Origin: an uncultured Oscillospiraceae bacterium
GTDB taxonomy: Bacteria; Bacillota; Clostridia; Oscillospirales; Acutalibacteraceae
Direction: 5' to 3'
NCBI GenBank assembly: GCA_905192745.1
Contig: CAJJLZ010000003.1
Location: forward strand, 1-64,000
DNA length: 64,000 nt
Part shown: positions 7,772-16,364 of the stretch, piece by piece
Layout of the letters: the number at the start of each line of letters is the position of its first letter
Numbering within the stretch: the stretch's first letter is position 1
Made by a program: the position numbers and the translations under genes
The notes under the pieces: model-generated
Database searches by the model: none
Told to the model about the DNA's origin: nothing
Seen by the model: the letters and a program-made list of their open reading frames with translations, nothing else

Positions 7772-9046
7772 CTAATCTACCCTCCGAAAAATACTAGTTT
7801 TCAGTTTTTTCGAAACAGTTGCTGAAGGTTTAACATTAGAAACTATCTGAAAACAAAATCCTATTAAAATCCAAAAATTTGTTTCTGTGTAGAAGGAACC
7901 GGATACCATAAGGGGAATGATCCCTATACAAAAAAACAAAAGGAGTAATGCTTGGTTGTCTTTTTTTTGAAACGTCCTGACAACAAACGTACCTAGCAAA
8001 ATCAAAAGGAACGCGCCTATTATTACACCGAAGTCAACAAAAACTTCGATAAAAAGATTGTGGGCATAGCCGCCATCCCGCATAGCGCGGTCACCGCCTA
8101 CGCCATAACCAAGAAATGGCCGCTCACCGATTTTTTGAAACAAATATCTGTATATATCTCCTCGGCCGCTGTCATGAGAAAGCAATTGGTTTGAACGTAA
8201 CAAGTTTAAAGTACGGCTTTGAATTCCCATAGACAATAAGAAATCATATATCCATGATAATATTTGATCAAAATACATCAGAAAAAGAATTCCTAAAGAA
8301 AAGAGTATCATCCATAAAATCAGAGTTCGAACATTCCACTTTAAAAAATAAAAAGCACTGATTACCGCATATACAAAATATGTCACCAATGCTCCTCTTG
8401 ACCCGAGTAACGCCACAAACACACCGCTGAGCAATGAAAAAAGTAGCAGCGTTCTCCGCCCTTTGGTGTGAAACAGGTGCAGAAAATAGCAGGCGGAAAA
8501 GAGAAGATAATAAGAAAACGACATAGAATATTGTTCGGAACGGATTAATCCCACCAGAGAACACACCGTAAAGCAAGCACCTAATATAAAATTCGCAACA
8601 GCAATTTTCGTTAGTGACGAGACAGCCGCTTCCATATTTTGTATACAGGCAAAGCACAAAAAGCTCGGCAGGCACATACAGAAAAGATAGAAAAAAAGAG
8701 AAGGAAGCACGGACCGGGTGTCCGGATAAAATAGAGCGGACAGCACGAACACCAACGACGCCGTGCAATATGTCAGCAACACTACTATTGGCTTGCGCTT
8801 TATGAGAATAGGCAAAGCCAATAGAACAGGAATTGCCGAAATACCGATGGAAAACATTCGCAAAGCACTTTGCACCGATCCCGTTATTCCAAAAAGATGG
8901 ATAACCAAGAGCTGCGTCATTAACACCACAAATTGGAACATAGCGGCAAATGCCAAAAAAGAATCCTTTTCCTCTTCTGTCCATCTAAAGTACCGATGGG
9001 TATTTGTTTTATTCAGGTAACATTGCTGTGAAACAGCAAGCTTCAT
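7772..9046 (-). CDS. wzy: Wzy-like O-antigen polymerase/ligase (first copy)
   Basis: A membrane protein of about 424 residues with roughly ten hydrophobic segments. The hallmark is a loop (about 320-385) with ERPFLGYGVGGD followed by AHNLFIEVFVDFG, the Wzy_C/O-antigen ligase signature; LLGSRGALVTYF occurs earlier. It would polymerise repeat units outside the membrane. The open frame extends upstream to 9304 but overlaps the preceding glycosyltransferase. The ATG at 9046 has GGAAAGAG just upstream and leaves a 31-bp gap, so it is preferred. Confidence 0.82.
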   Translation of the reverse strand: MKLAVSQQCYLNKTNTHRYFRWTEEEKDSFLAFAAMFQFVVLMTQLLVIHLFGITGSVQSALRMFSIGISAIPVLLALPILIKRKPIVVLLTYCTASLVFVLSALFYPDTRSVLPSLFFYLFCMCLPSFLCFACIQNMEAAVSSLTKIAVANFILGACFTVCSLVGLIRSEQYSMSFSYYLLFSACYFLHLFHTKGRRTLLLFSLLSGVFVALLGSRGALVTYFVYAVISAFYFLKWNVRTLILWMILFSLGILFLMYFDQILSWIYDFLLSMGIQSRTLNLLRSNQLLSHDSGRGDIYRYLFQKIGERPFLGYGVGGDRAMRDGGYAHNLFIEVFVDFGVIIGAFLLILLGTFVVRTFQKKDNQALLLLFFCIGIIPLMVSGSFYTETNFWILIGFCFQIVSNVKPSATVSKKLKTSIFRRVD

Positions 9047-9077
9047 ACTCTTTCCATGCCTTTCAATGTTTGAATAT

Positions 9078-10199
9078 TCAGACGGACGATTTAATATCTT
9101 TTGTAATTTCAAAGTAGATTTCTCTATACTGTTGCGCGATCGTACCCCAGTTGAATTTATCGCACAGTGATACGCAGTTGGAGGATATTTCCTCATACCG
9201 TTCCATACAATCCAGTATCCGGTCGGCAATTTCCTGTGGGTTATGGCAATCCACACTGTAGCCCACAACGCCTTCCTCAAACTGGCGGTCGAAACCCTGT
9301 CCACGGGTATAGATGACCGGAAGCCCCTGGGTCATCGCTTCAGCGTATACCAGCCCAAACGTTTCCGTAATCGACGGCATAACAAAAATATCGTTTTCTT
9401 TATATAATTCCACAAGTTCTTCTTTACTTAACGCCGGAATATACTGAGCAAACGACTGCTCCTCTAATTGTCTATAAACAACCTGATCCAGAATATTTCC
9501 AACGGCGGTATAGGTAACGGAATAGCCCTGTTCTATTAATATCTGGCAGGCCTTAACTGTTGCGGTTAAATTTTTGTTTCTATCAACGGTCCCGGCAAAA
9601 ACGATTCGAATGTTTTGGCTTCCTGAAAGGTGCCTGTTCACACATTTGTGTTCAAGCCAATAAGTATTAATACCGTTAGGAATAACATAGGACTTTTCTC
9701 GAATAGCCGCTCTATCGGACATAGGAACATAAGTAGAAAGAAGGTGTTCAAGATACGTTTCCGACAAAAACACAACGGCTTCCGCTTCCCGAAGAATATG
9801 AATTCCAAGGGAACGAAGATGCGGCATTTTGCGGAAAAAGATATTGATATCGGTATTTCTTACAGCAACAATATAGGGAATTCCTATCTTTTTTTTAAGC
9901 CGATACGCGATATACCCGTTGGAAAACAAAGAATGCGCATGGGCAAGTGAATATTCATTCGGATCCAGATGCATATACAGGTCACATAAAATCTTATGGT
10001 GTTTCCAATGAAAAAAATAGCGATCCACATTACGGAAACATACCGACTCCATTACATTCTTTTCTGCTGGATGTACTTCCTTCTCCCGTCTGGTTGGTAC
10101 ATAAAAGGTGGTGTCGATGCCACTGTGCTGTAAAGCGAGATTTAATTCCGTATATAATTTAGAAAGACCGTAATAAGAACAAATTTGTAGGATTTTCAT
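9078..10199 (-). CDS. Family 4-type glycosyltransferase
   Basis: A 373-residue GT-B glycosyltransferase. The N-terminal domain begins MKILQICSYYGLSKLYTELN. The donor-binding half has IVFAGTVDRNKNLTATVKAC, FVMPSITETFGLVYAEAM (the EX7E region) and GLPVIYTRGQGFDRQF. It builds part of the oligosaccharide repeat on the cytoplasmic lipid carrier; the linkage is unknown. The ATG at 10199 is preceded by GGGAAGG. The gene lies within the AT-rich block, 81 bp downstream of the deacetylase-like gene. Confidence 0.87.
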   Translation of the reverse strand: MKILQICSYYGLSKLYTELNLALQHSGIDTTFYVPTRREKEVHPAEKNVMESVCFRNVDRYFFHWKHHKILCDLYMHLDPNEYSLAHAHSLFSNGYIAYRLKKKIGIPYIVAVRNTDINIFFRKMPHLRSLGIHILREAEAVVFLSETYLEHLLSTYVPMSDRAAIREKSYVIPNGINTYWLEHKCVNRHLSGSQNIRIVFAGTVDRNKNLTATVKACQILIEQGYSVTYTAVGNILDQVVYRQLEEQSFAQYIPALSKEELVELYKENDIFVMPSITETFGLVYAEAMTQGLPVIYTRGQGFDRQFEEGVVGYSVDCHNPQEIADRILDCMERYEEISSNCVSLCDKFNWGTIAQQYREIYFEITKDIKSSV

Positions 10200-10280
10200 A
10201 CAGACCTTCCCTCTTATCTTTAAGTGATAAATTCAGATACGATTTTCAAATAATACTCTATTCGATCAATAACAGCCATT

Positions 10281-11075
10281 TCAAAAAATAGAATATCGTA
10301 TTCCTTCCCATAAACGTTTTAAATTTTCTTTCGTGTTAGAAACCGGCGACGCTCTCCAGTGACGAGGATGTGTCAAAAAATACACAACTTTTTCATTGTT
10401 AAGAATAGCGTCCATCACCGGGTATGGATTATATAAACGAGGATAGCTACTATCCGCAATCCGGGCAGTTATATTGTTCATATACTTCGGATCATATGTC
10501 TCAAACATGATTCCGGTTTTTTCTCGAATTTCCGACGTTATCAAATTGGAATTAGTTATAGCCAAACGACGATTAAGGAAATCCCCATGAGAAGCAACCG
10601 TTTTCATTGGAAGGCCGGTCTTCTCCTGAATGGAAAAATAATTTTCAAGAAAAAGCGCCTGTATGTCGCCCAACTTGGAATAAATCACTTGTAAATCGTG
10701 AATCTGCTTCTTTTTAGCATAAATAGCGATTTCTTCAAAATGATAAGAAGCCTCTGAACCAAACTGATCGATTTCCCTCATAAACGGATAATCCATAGTT
10801 GAAAGACGAAAGTAGTACGATGCCGCAATCGCATCGCCATACTTTCTTTCTATCGAAAATATTTCTTTGGCCGTGTTCACATCGGTGTCAATGTCGTGCC
10901 TAAGAATCAAATACTTTTTCTTTGGATTGAGTTCCTCTTCGGAAAGAATTTTCCCAAAACCGATCACACTATGGACTTCGTAGCCGCAGGATAAGGCCGC
11001 TTGCAAAATACCGTCGTATTCCGTCAGTCTACTTGGCATCAAATAGTCTTCATAAAAACGATTAAAAATCTTCAT
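10281..11075 (-). CDS. Polysaccharide deacetylase-like protein (WbmS/CE4-type)
   Basis: About 264 residues. It contains LILRHDIDTDVNTAKEIF (HDxD-like metal motif near residue 60), ASYHFEEIAIYAKKK, VASHGDFLNRR and YFLTHPRHW, which correspond to the conserved strand motifs of NodB/CE4-type deacetylases. The group resembles WbmS-like proteins found in O-antigen clusters, whose activity is not established. It could deacetylate a sugar in the repeat unit, or it may be a non-catalytic relative. GTG (11084) and ATG (11075) starts are both possible; the ATG has GAGAG ten bases upstream. AT-rich, like its neighbours. Confidence 0.6.
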   Translation of the reverse strand: MKIFNRFYEDYLMPSRLTEYDGILQAALSCGYEVHSVIGFGKILSEEELNPKKKYLILRHDIDTDVNTAKEIFSIERKYGDAIAASYYFRLSTMDYPFMREIDQFGSEASYHFEEIAIYAKKKQIHDLQVIYSKLGDIQALFLENYFSIQEKTGLPMKTVASHGDFLNRRLAITNSNLITSEIREKTGIMFETYDPKYMNNITARIADSSYPRLYNPYPVMDAILNNEKVVYFLTHPRHWRASPVSNTKENLKRLWEGIRYSIF

Positions 11076-11103
11076 TATCCACACACTCTCATACTTTTTC
11101 GCC

Positions 11104-12333
11104 TTATGACAATAATTTTTCTAGTTTTCGCGCCAAAGCCTTAACCTCAAAATCTTCTGCAGCCCTCCGTGCATTCCGACACAAACGCTCATATTCTTCC
11201 GCAGAGAGTGCGGCAATCTGTTCGATTTTTTCTGCATAGCTTTCCGGAGTACTCAAATCTTCAGAAACACCACATTCGTACTTTCTAATAATGCTATAGT
11301 TGATATCTACATTTGACAGTACAGGTTTTCCACTGGCAAAATATTCGAACATTTTGTTTTGACTGCTTCCATATTTCCAGACGCTGGCTTGTTGATAGTT
11401 CAAAATGTTCAGGTTACTTTTTGAGAGTATATAAGGTATGTATTCCTTTCCTACTTTTCCTTTAAAAATAACATTAGTGATTTTCTGTTCCCGACAATAC
11501 CGTTCCAAAGCTTCTCGGTCTTCTCCATCTCCATAAATGAAGAATACAATATCGGAACGTACCAGCGGCGCACATTTTATCAGTTGATCCACGTTGTTCG
11601 CCTTCCGCACGGAGCCGGCATATATCACCTTAAAGATGTTCGGATTTTCAAGATCGGAATCCTGTATCGTATATTTTTGACTATTCGTGTCGAACATTCT
11701 CAAATCAACGCCGTTATTAATATAAGCGGTTTTGGATAAATTAACCGGGCCGCCATGGCCCGTATCCCATCCTCTTTCCTGTATATAAGCCGTACCGCCC
11801 TCCATAGTAAATATAAGTTTATCTGCTTTTTTATAAATCCATTTTTCCAAGTGATATAACGCCCAAATAATCGGATTATGCGGCGAGACAGACGTAAACG
11901 CCACGATGGACTCCGGCCAGAGATCGCGGATTTCTGCAATACATCGGCAACGATATTTTTTCGCCAGTTTAATCGCCGCGACACAGGCGAGTGGGTGGAC
12001 CGAAGAGCCGAGGATTACATCCGGTTTTGAAAAATGTCTGGTTACCTTAAAAAGCCGGCGATAATACTGCACCATATTAATAATCCGCTTTTTCCCATTC
12101 CCCTGATAGCTGTCCGTTCGGACAAAGACAAAGGGAACGCCGTCCTCCTCCATCTCCAGATAAGGGCGGTCGTCCTCAATCAGGTTGCGGTTGGTATTAT
12201 GTATCGTACTTGCCGCGAATACCGTGACGGAATAACCGGCGGCGATCAGCTCTTTTGCAAAATAATAGTGACGCAGACCGGTGGTAACCGACGGCGGGCC
12301 AGCGTAGTGGTTAAATATCCAGATGTTTTTCAT
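11104..12333 (-). CDS. WbuB-like family 4 glycosyltransferase
   Basis: A 409-residue GT4 enzyme. The N-terminus IWIFNHYAGPPSVTTGLRHY and the AEIRDLWPESIVAF segment (about residues 135-150) are characteristic of the WbuB/WbpH-like group. The donor half has KVIYAGSVRKANNVDQLI and KMFEYFASGKPVLSNVD. Such enzymes often add an N-acetylated amino sugar to the lipid-linked intermediate; the specificity here is inferred only. GGAGG precedes the start. It is the first gene of the AT-rich stretch, 29 bp after the PglD-like gene. Confidence 0.87.
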   Translation of the reverse strand: MKNIWIFNHYAGPPSVTTGLRHYYFAKELIAAGYSVTVFAASTIHNTNRNLIEDDRPYLEMEEDGVPFVFVRTDSYQGNGKKRIINMVQYYRRLFKVTRHFSKPDVILGSSVHPLACVAAIKLAKKYRCRCIAEIRDLWPESIVAFTSVSPHNPIIWALYHLEKWIYKKADKLIFTMEGGTAYIQERGWDTGHGGPVNLSKTAYINNGVDLRMFDTNSQKYTIQDSDLENPNIFKVIYAGSVRKANNVDQLIKCAPLVRSDIVFFIYGDGEDREALERYCREQKITNVIFKGKVGKEYIPYILSKSNLNILNYQQASVWKYGSSQNKMFEYFASGKPVLSNVDINYSIIRKYECGVSEDLSTPESYAEKIEQIAALSAEEYERLCRNARRAAEDFEVKALARKLEKLLS

Positions 12334-12362
12334 TCTATTTTTTATCCTCCAAAAGCCATAAC

Positions 12363-12983
12363 TTATCCCATTCGCCGGGCAGGTACGCCAATATAGGTTC
12401 CGGCCGAGGGGATATTCTTAACCACCACCGCTCCGGCTCCCACAACGCAGTCACTCCCGATATCGATTCCATTCCGGATGGTCGCACCAATACCGATATG
12501 GGTACCATTTCCAACCCGGACGGCGCCGCCCAAGGCGCACCCCGGTGACAGATGTACAAAATCACCGATCCTATTGTCATGCTCCACAATCGCACCGGAA
12601 TTGATAATGCAATGGCGGCCGACAGCCGCATCCGCATTGACAACAGCCTGGGCAAGAACCACCGTCCCTTCTCCCAGGGAAACATCCGCGGCAATCGCCG
12701 CTGACGGATGGATCGCTGTATACCAGCGCAGAGAATGCGGCGAAAGCAGCAAATCGATGTTTCGACGGGTACGATTATCACCGATCCCTATCACGAAACG
12801 GACCTGTTCCGCAAAGAGGGGAGCGTCTTTTATAGGGCCAAGTACCGAACAACCGGCAATGGGGGTTTCCCTGGTTTTCCCGTCATCCAGAAAGCCAAAA
12901 AGCTCATCTCCGGATTTTCGGATACAATCAGCCAGAACACGGGCGTGCCCTCCGGCCCCCAGAATAATTACCCGTTCAGGCAT
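12363..12983 (-). CDS. pglD: PglD/EpsM-like sugar O/N-acetyltransferase
   Basis: About 206 residues. A Rossmann-like N-terminal domain starts ERVIILGAGGHARVLADCI (UDP-sugar binding), then hexapeptide repeats follow. IVEHDNRIGDFVHLSPGC contains the catalytic-type histidine, and the protein ends NIPSAGTYIGVPARRMG. PglD acetylates UDP-4-amino sugar to UDP-diNAc-bacillosamine. The start at 12983 overlaps the pglC stop by 8 bp and has AGGAG 8 bases upstream; an in-frame start at 13004 lacks this support. Adjacent PglC-type transferase supports the assignment, but the 4,6-dehydratase step is not encoded in the window. Confidence 0.85.
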   Translation of the reverse strand: MPERVIILGAGGHARVLADCIRKSGDELFGFLDDGKTRETPIAGCSVLGPIKDAPLFAEQVRFVIGIGDNRTRRNIDLLLSPHSLRWYTAIHPSAAIAADVSLGEGTVVLAQAVVNADAAVGRHCIINSGAIVEHDNRIGDFVHLSPGCALGGAVRVGNGTHIGIGATIRNGIDIGSDCVVGAGAVVVKNIPSAGTYIGVPARRMG

Positions 12984-13617
12984 GAGCGGTTTCTCCTTCC
13001 GCATCTGATAAATCGGCCGTTCCCCGAAACGGTTCCATGGTAGCGGCCGTACCGGAGGAAATATCCGCGTGTCGAAAAACCTTTCCTACGGTTTTTAATA
13101 CGACCGCCGCATCCATACGGAAAGTATATTCGTCCACATATTGGACATCCCATTCAAACTTCTCTTCCCAATCGATGGCGTTGCGGCCGTTCACCTGTGC
13201 CAATCCCGTCAGTCCCGGACGGACTTCATGGCGGCGGCGCTGACGTTCGTTATACAATGGCAGATATTCCACCAGCAACGGCCTCGGGCCTACGATGCTC
13301 ATGTCGCCCTTGAGAATATTCACAAGTTCCGGGAGCTCGTCAAGGCTGGTGGAGCGAAGCGCCCTCCCATACCGAGTAAGCCTCTGCTCGTCCGGAAGGG
13401 GATTGCCGTCCGAGTCCGTTTCACAGGTCATAGTACGGAACTTGATTAACCGGAATATCCGTTCATCCTTCCCTGGCCGAGGCTGTGTGAAAAAGGGATT
13501 GCCCTTCATTTTGATCGTTCCCACCACCGTCAACACCAGAAGAAGCGGCGACAGCACAATCAAAGCCAACAGCGAGAGAACAATATCCAGAAATCGTTTG
13601 AAAAAGCGTCTATACAT
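12976..13617 (-). CDS. pglC: PglC/EpsL-like priming phosphosugar transferase
   Basis: A 213-residue monotopic phosphoglycosyl transferase. A single hydrophobic re-entrant helix lies near the N-terminus (about 10-32). RLIKFRTM, the catalytic STSLDELPELVNILKGDMS and GPRPLLVEYLPLY are conserved, as are RPGLTGLAQVNGRN and DVQYVD. It transfers a phospho-sugar (bacillosamine-type for the true PglC) to undecaprenyl phosphate and so starts each repeat unit. It is the first gene of the left-hand locus, upstream of pglD with an 8-bp overlap. A second, longer priming transferase lies at 15,491-16,234, so two lipid-linked glycans may be initiated separately. Confidence 0.9.
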   Translation of the reverse strand: MYRRFFKRFLDIVLSLLALIVLSPLLLVLTVVGTIKMKGNPFFTQPRPGKDERIFRLIKFRTMTCETDSDGNPLPDEQRLTRYGRALRSTSLDELPELVNILKGDMSIVGPRPLLVEYLPLYNERQRRRHEVRPGLTGLAQVNGRNAIDWEEKFEWDVQYVDEYTFRMDAAVVLKTVGKVFRHADISSGTAATMEPFRGTADLSDAEGETAHA

Positions 13618-14014
13618 GGTTATGTACGCTCCTAATTCAGGATTTAGCGATTAAAAGACGGTAAAAAATGATTGATGCTCCGCCCGGGGAAAACAAAAGG
13701 GCCGTTTCACATCTTCTGGCTGTGTTAAGCAAAGGCAAACGAAACACGATCATGCGCGGCTCTCTTTCAAAGAAAGACGCACACGATCACGCCGTCGTCC
13801 ACTTTATTTTCGCCGCAAGCACTACGACTCCAATTAGATATTATGATACAAGAAGCAGAAAAAAGCAACCCCAGACATCAAAGATCCACACAATCGGTTA
13901 CTTAGACAAAATCCTTCTGGATTTCGTTCCAAATCTCCTTTTCCCCTATAAGAAAGACTGACCAAAAAGCAAAAACGACGAAACAACAGCAAATATGTTC
14001 CTGACAGGAAACCT
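13618..14014. other. Intergenic region between the two polysaccharide loci
   Basis: About 400 bp without a convincing gene. It separates the end of the GC-rich locus from pglC, so the promoter of the left-hand locus should be here. The best minus-strand match is TTGCTT, 17 bp, CATAAT at about 13,849-13,877, which is weak. A short open frame at 13,834-14,076 on the minus strand has no ribosome site and runs through the terminator, and I do not accept it as a gene. Confidence 0.5.
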
Positions 14015-14046
14015 TCAGTAAAAAGGCAGCCGCTTAAGCGGCTGCC
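14015..14046 (-). terminator. Rho-independent terminator after dehydrogenase copy B
   Basis: A perfect 9-bp stem GGCAGCCGC/GCGGCTGCC with a TTAA loop (14,025-14,046) is followed on the minus strand by TTTTT (14,020-14,024). It lies 17 bp after the copy B stop and closes the right-hand operon. Confidence 0.92.
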
Positions 14047-14062
14047 CGATATAGCAGAATCT

Positions 14063-15391
14063 TTACAAAACCTCAATATTCGCGCGGGATTTGACCGCTT
14101 TCATTGCGTTTTTGGTATCGAACACCGCTTTTGCGTGCTGCTGTACGAAGTCGTAGTCCACGTTCGTATGCGCCGCCGTCACCATGACCAAATCCGCGCT
14201 CTCCAGCAGCTCCGCCGTCAGCTCCTTCTCCCCCGCCACGGTCTTTCCCTTGTACCGGTACTCGCTTACCCACGGGTCATAAAAGCTCACCTTCGCGCCT
14301 TCCCGTTCCAGCACCTCGATCACCCGCAGCGCCGGGCTTTCCCGGTAATCGTCGATATCGTTCTTATACGCCACGCCCAGAATCAGCACCTTCGCGTTCT
14401 TCAGCGACTTCTCCGATTCGTTCAGAATCTTCCCCGCGCGCTCCACGCAGTATTCCGGCATCTGGTCGTTAATCATCATCGAGCTTTCAATCATCGACGT
14501 GTGGAACCCATATTCCCGCGCCTTCCACGACAGGTAGTACGGGTCCAGCGGGATGCAGTGTCCGCCGAGGCCGGGGCCCGGATAGAACGCCTGAAACCCG
14601 TACGGCTTTGTTTTGGCCGCGTCCACAACCTCCCACATACTGATTCCCATCTTCCTGCACAGCATCGTCAGCTCGTTCACCAGTCCGATATTGATATTCC
14701 GGTAGGTATTCTCCAGAATCTTTTCCATTTCCGCCACCGCCGGGCTGGACACCTCGTATACGTCTCCCTCCAGCACCGCGCGGTACATCGCCGCGATCAC
14801 TTCCGTCGCGTCTTTCCCGATCGCTCCCACGACCTTCGGCGTGTTCTTCGTCTTATAGATCAGGTTGCCCGGATCCACACGCTCCGGCGAGAATCCAAGG
14901 TAGAAGTCCTCCCCGCATTTCAGGCCCGAACCTTCTTCCAGAATCGGCTTAATCAATTCTTCCGTCGTTCCCGGATAGGTCGTGGATTCCAGTACCACCA
15001 TGGTGTCCTTTTTCAGGTACTTCGACACCGCCTCGGTCGAGCTGCGCACATAGCTGATATCCGGCTGCTGATGCGCGTCCAGCGGCGTCGGCACGCAGAT
15101 CGCGATGAAGTCCACGTCCTTCACAAAGCTGAAGTCGGTGGTTGCCGTCAGCGTTCCCGCCTTCACCAGCTCTTCCAGATCGCTGTCCACCACGTCCCCG
15201 ATGTAGTTGTGTCCGGCGTTCACCAGCTCTACCTTTTTCGCCTGCACGTCGAATCCGATGGTCTTGAATCCGGCCTTCGCCTTCTCCACCGCCAGCGGCA
15301 GCCCCACATAGCCGAGGCCTACCACCCCGACCACGATTTCCCTGTTCTCAATCTTTTTCAGCAGCGTTTCCTTCATATTCGTCTTGCTCAT
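14063..15391 (-). CDS. wbpA: UDP-GlcNAc-type 6-dehydrogenase, copy B (WbpA-like)
   Basis: A 442-residue near-twin of copy A, with the same NAD site, FSPERVDPG block and catalytic Cys279 loop. Three residues differ (Asn5, Asn16 and an Ala in the C-terminal RANIEVL). All base differences are within about 130 bp of the 3' end or 50 bp of the 5' end. It has its own AAGGAG site and follows the priming transferase by 99 bp. A strong terminator directly after it makes it the last gene of the right-hand locus. Two virtually identical copies on one strand point to recent duplication or ongoing gene conversion. Confidence 0.93.
   Translation of the reverse strand: MSKTNMKETLLKKIENREIVVGVVGLGYVGLPLAVEKAKAGFKTIGFDVQAKKVELVNAGHNYIGDVVDSDLEELVKAGTLTATTDFSFVKDVDFIAICVPTPLDAHQQPDISYVRSSTEAVSKYLKKDTMVVLESTTYPGTTEELIKPILEEGSGLKCGEDFYLGFSPERVDPGNLIYKTKNTPKVVGAIGKDATEVIAAMYRAVLEGDVYEVSSPAVAEMEKILENTYRNINIGLVNELTMLCRKMGISMWEVVDAAKTKPYGFQAFYPGPGLGGHCIPLDPYYLSWKAREYGFHTSMIESSMMINDQMPEYCVERAGKILNESEKSLKNAKVLILGVAYKNDIDDYRESPALRVIEVLEREGAKVSFYDPWVSEYRYKGKTVAGEKELTAELLESADLVMVTAAHTNVDYDFVQQHAKAVFDTKNAMKAVKSRANIEVL
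14192..15344. repeat. Long direct repeat, copy B
   Basis: Identical over 1,153 bp to 3265-4417 by direct reading, in the same orientation. See the copy A entry for the flanking differences. Confidence 0.95.
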
Positions 15392-15490
15392 GGTTTTTCT
15401 GCTCCTTTATCTCGTTCAATCTGTCCTCTCGGACGAGTCACCTGACGTTTTCAGCGTTCCGGGTAATTTTATCAGAAACGGCGAAAAATA

Positions 15491-16234
15491 TCAACTCTTC
15501 CTTTCCCCTCCGGCTTTCGTATCGTCATCCGTGCGGCTGGAACCGGACACGCCGAACACACGGAAAACCGTCTGAAACAAAAGACCGATGTCGCGGCCGA
15601 AGGAAAAATTGCGGAGATACTCCAAATTAAAGGCCATTTTCTGAGGAAGCACATCCCGCACATATACCTCGTCCACATTCTCCGCCGCCTGCAAAAGCTC
15701 GTCCTCGTCCTTAAAGGCAATGCTCGCCATTGAGGTCACTCCCGCGGGGAGGAGCAGAGTAGCCATCATTTCGGGCGTATACTTCTCCACATATTTCGGC
15801 ACCTCCGGCCGTGTTCCGACAAAGCTCATATCCCCTGTCAGGACATTGAGAAGCTGCGGTATTTCATCCAGCCGGATACGCCGGATTTTTGCGCCGACAC
15901 GGGTCACCCGGCTGTCATTCTGCACCGTGACCTGACTGCCCTTTTTCTCCGCGTCGTTCACCATGGTGCGGAACTTGAAGATTCGGAACGTTTTTCCAAA
16001 CTGCGTCACCCGTACCTGCCGGAAAAACACCGGCCCTTTCGAATCCACCCGAATGGCGACCGCCAGCACCAGAAAGACAGGGGAAAGCAAAACCAGCAGC
16101 AGAAAAGCGGCGAGGATATCCATCCCCCGTTTCAGCAGCAGGGAAGCCGTCCGTTTTTTCAAAAGGTCATAATATGGGCGAACCGCTTCCGACTGTAAGG
16201 ATTCCGGAAGGGATTCCCACGGTTTCATCCGCAT
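15491..16234 (-). CDS. Priming sugar transferase (bacterial sugar transferase family)
   Basis: About 247 residues. One strongly hydrophobic segment (LLKRGMDILAAFLLLVLLSP, about 35-54) precedes the catalytic domain with FRIFKFRTM, RRIRLDEIPQLLNVLTGDMS and GTRPEVPKYVEKYTPE. It adds the first phospho-sugar to undecaprenyl phosphate for the right-hand locus. The GTRPE variant and the ending differ from PglC at 12,976-13,617, so substrate choice probably differs. The ATG at 16234 has AGGAG ten bases upstream; an in-frame ATG at 16255 has none. It lies between the DegT aminotransferase and dehydrogenase copy B. Confidence 0.88.
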   Translation of the reverse strand: MRMKPWESLPESLQSEAVRPYYDLLKKRTASLLLKRGMDILAAFLLLVLLSPVFLVLAVAIRVDSKGPVFFRQVRVTQFGKTFRIFKFRTMVNDAEKKGSQVTVQNDSRVTRVGAKIRRIRLDEIPQLLNVLTGDMSFVGTRPEVPKYVEKYTPEMMATLLLPAGVTSMASIAFKDEDELLQAAENVDEVYVRDVLPQKMAFNLEYLRNFSFGRDIGLLFQTVFRVFGVSGSSRTDDDTKAGGERKS

Positions 16235-16305
16235 GATGTCGACTCTCCTATCCATAAGCGCCGCGTTTTCAGGGGTCCGCAGCGGCCAAAATCTCCCAGA
16301 CAGAA

Positions 16306-16345
16306 CGATATGCCGACGGAATCAGGAATCCGTTTCGGCATATCG
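16306..16345 (-). terminator. Hairpin between aminotransferase and priming transferase
   Basis: A 10-11-bp inverted repeat CGATATGCCGA/TCGGCATATCG, extended by further pairing inside, begins 19 bp past the degT stop. The minus-strand sequence after it is TTCTGTCT, a weak T-tract. It may be a partial terminator or processing site that lowers expression of the two genes downstream. Confidence 0.45.
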
Positions 16346-16364
16346 CGACCGGCTTCAGAGGGGT

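Larger units (their letters stand above)
4465..12340. other. AT-rich block inside the polysaccharide region
   Basis: Base composition drops sharply here. Counted by hand, 6721-6780 has 19 G+C of 60 and 9481-9540 has 25 of 60, against 35 of 60 at 32,401-32,460 in housekeeping sequence. The block holds seven genes for glycan assembly and export, bounded on the left by dehydrogenase copy A and on the right by the more GC-rich pglD/pglC genes. This composition suggests acquisition by horizontal transfer, a common pattern for serotype-determining genes. Confidence 0.8.

Noticed and set aside
13834..14076. An 80-codon minus-strand frame between the two polysaccharide loci
   Set aside because: It starts inside the copy B coding end, passes through the terminator hairpin and has no ribosome site or family similarity I recognise.
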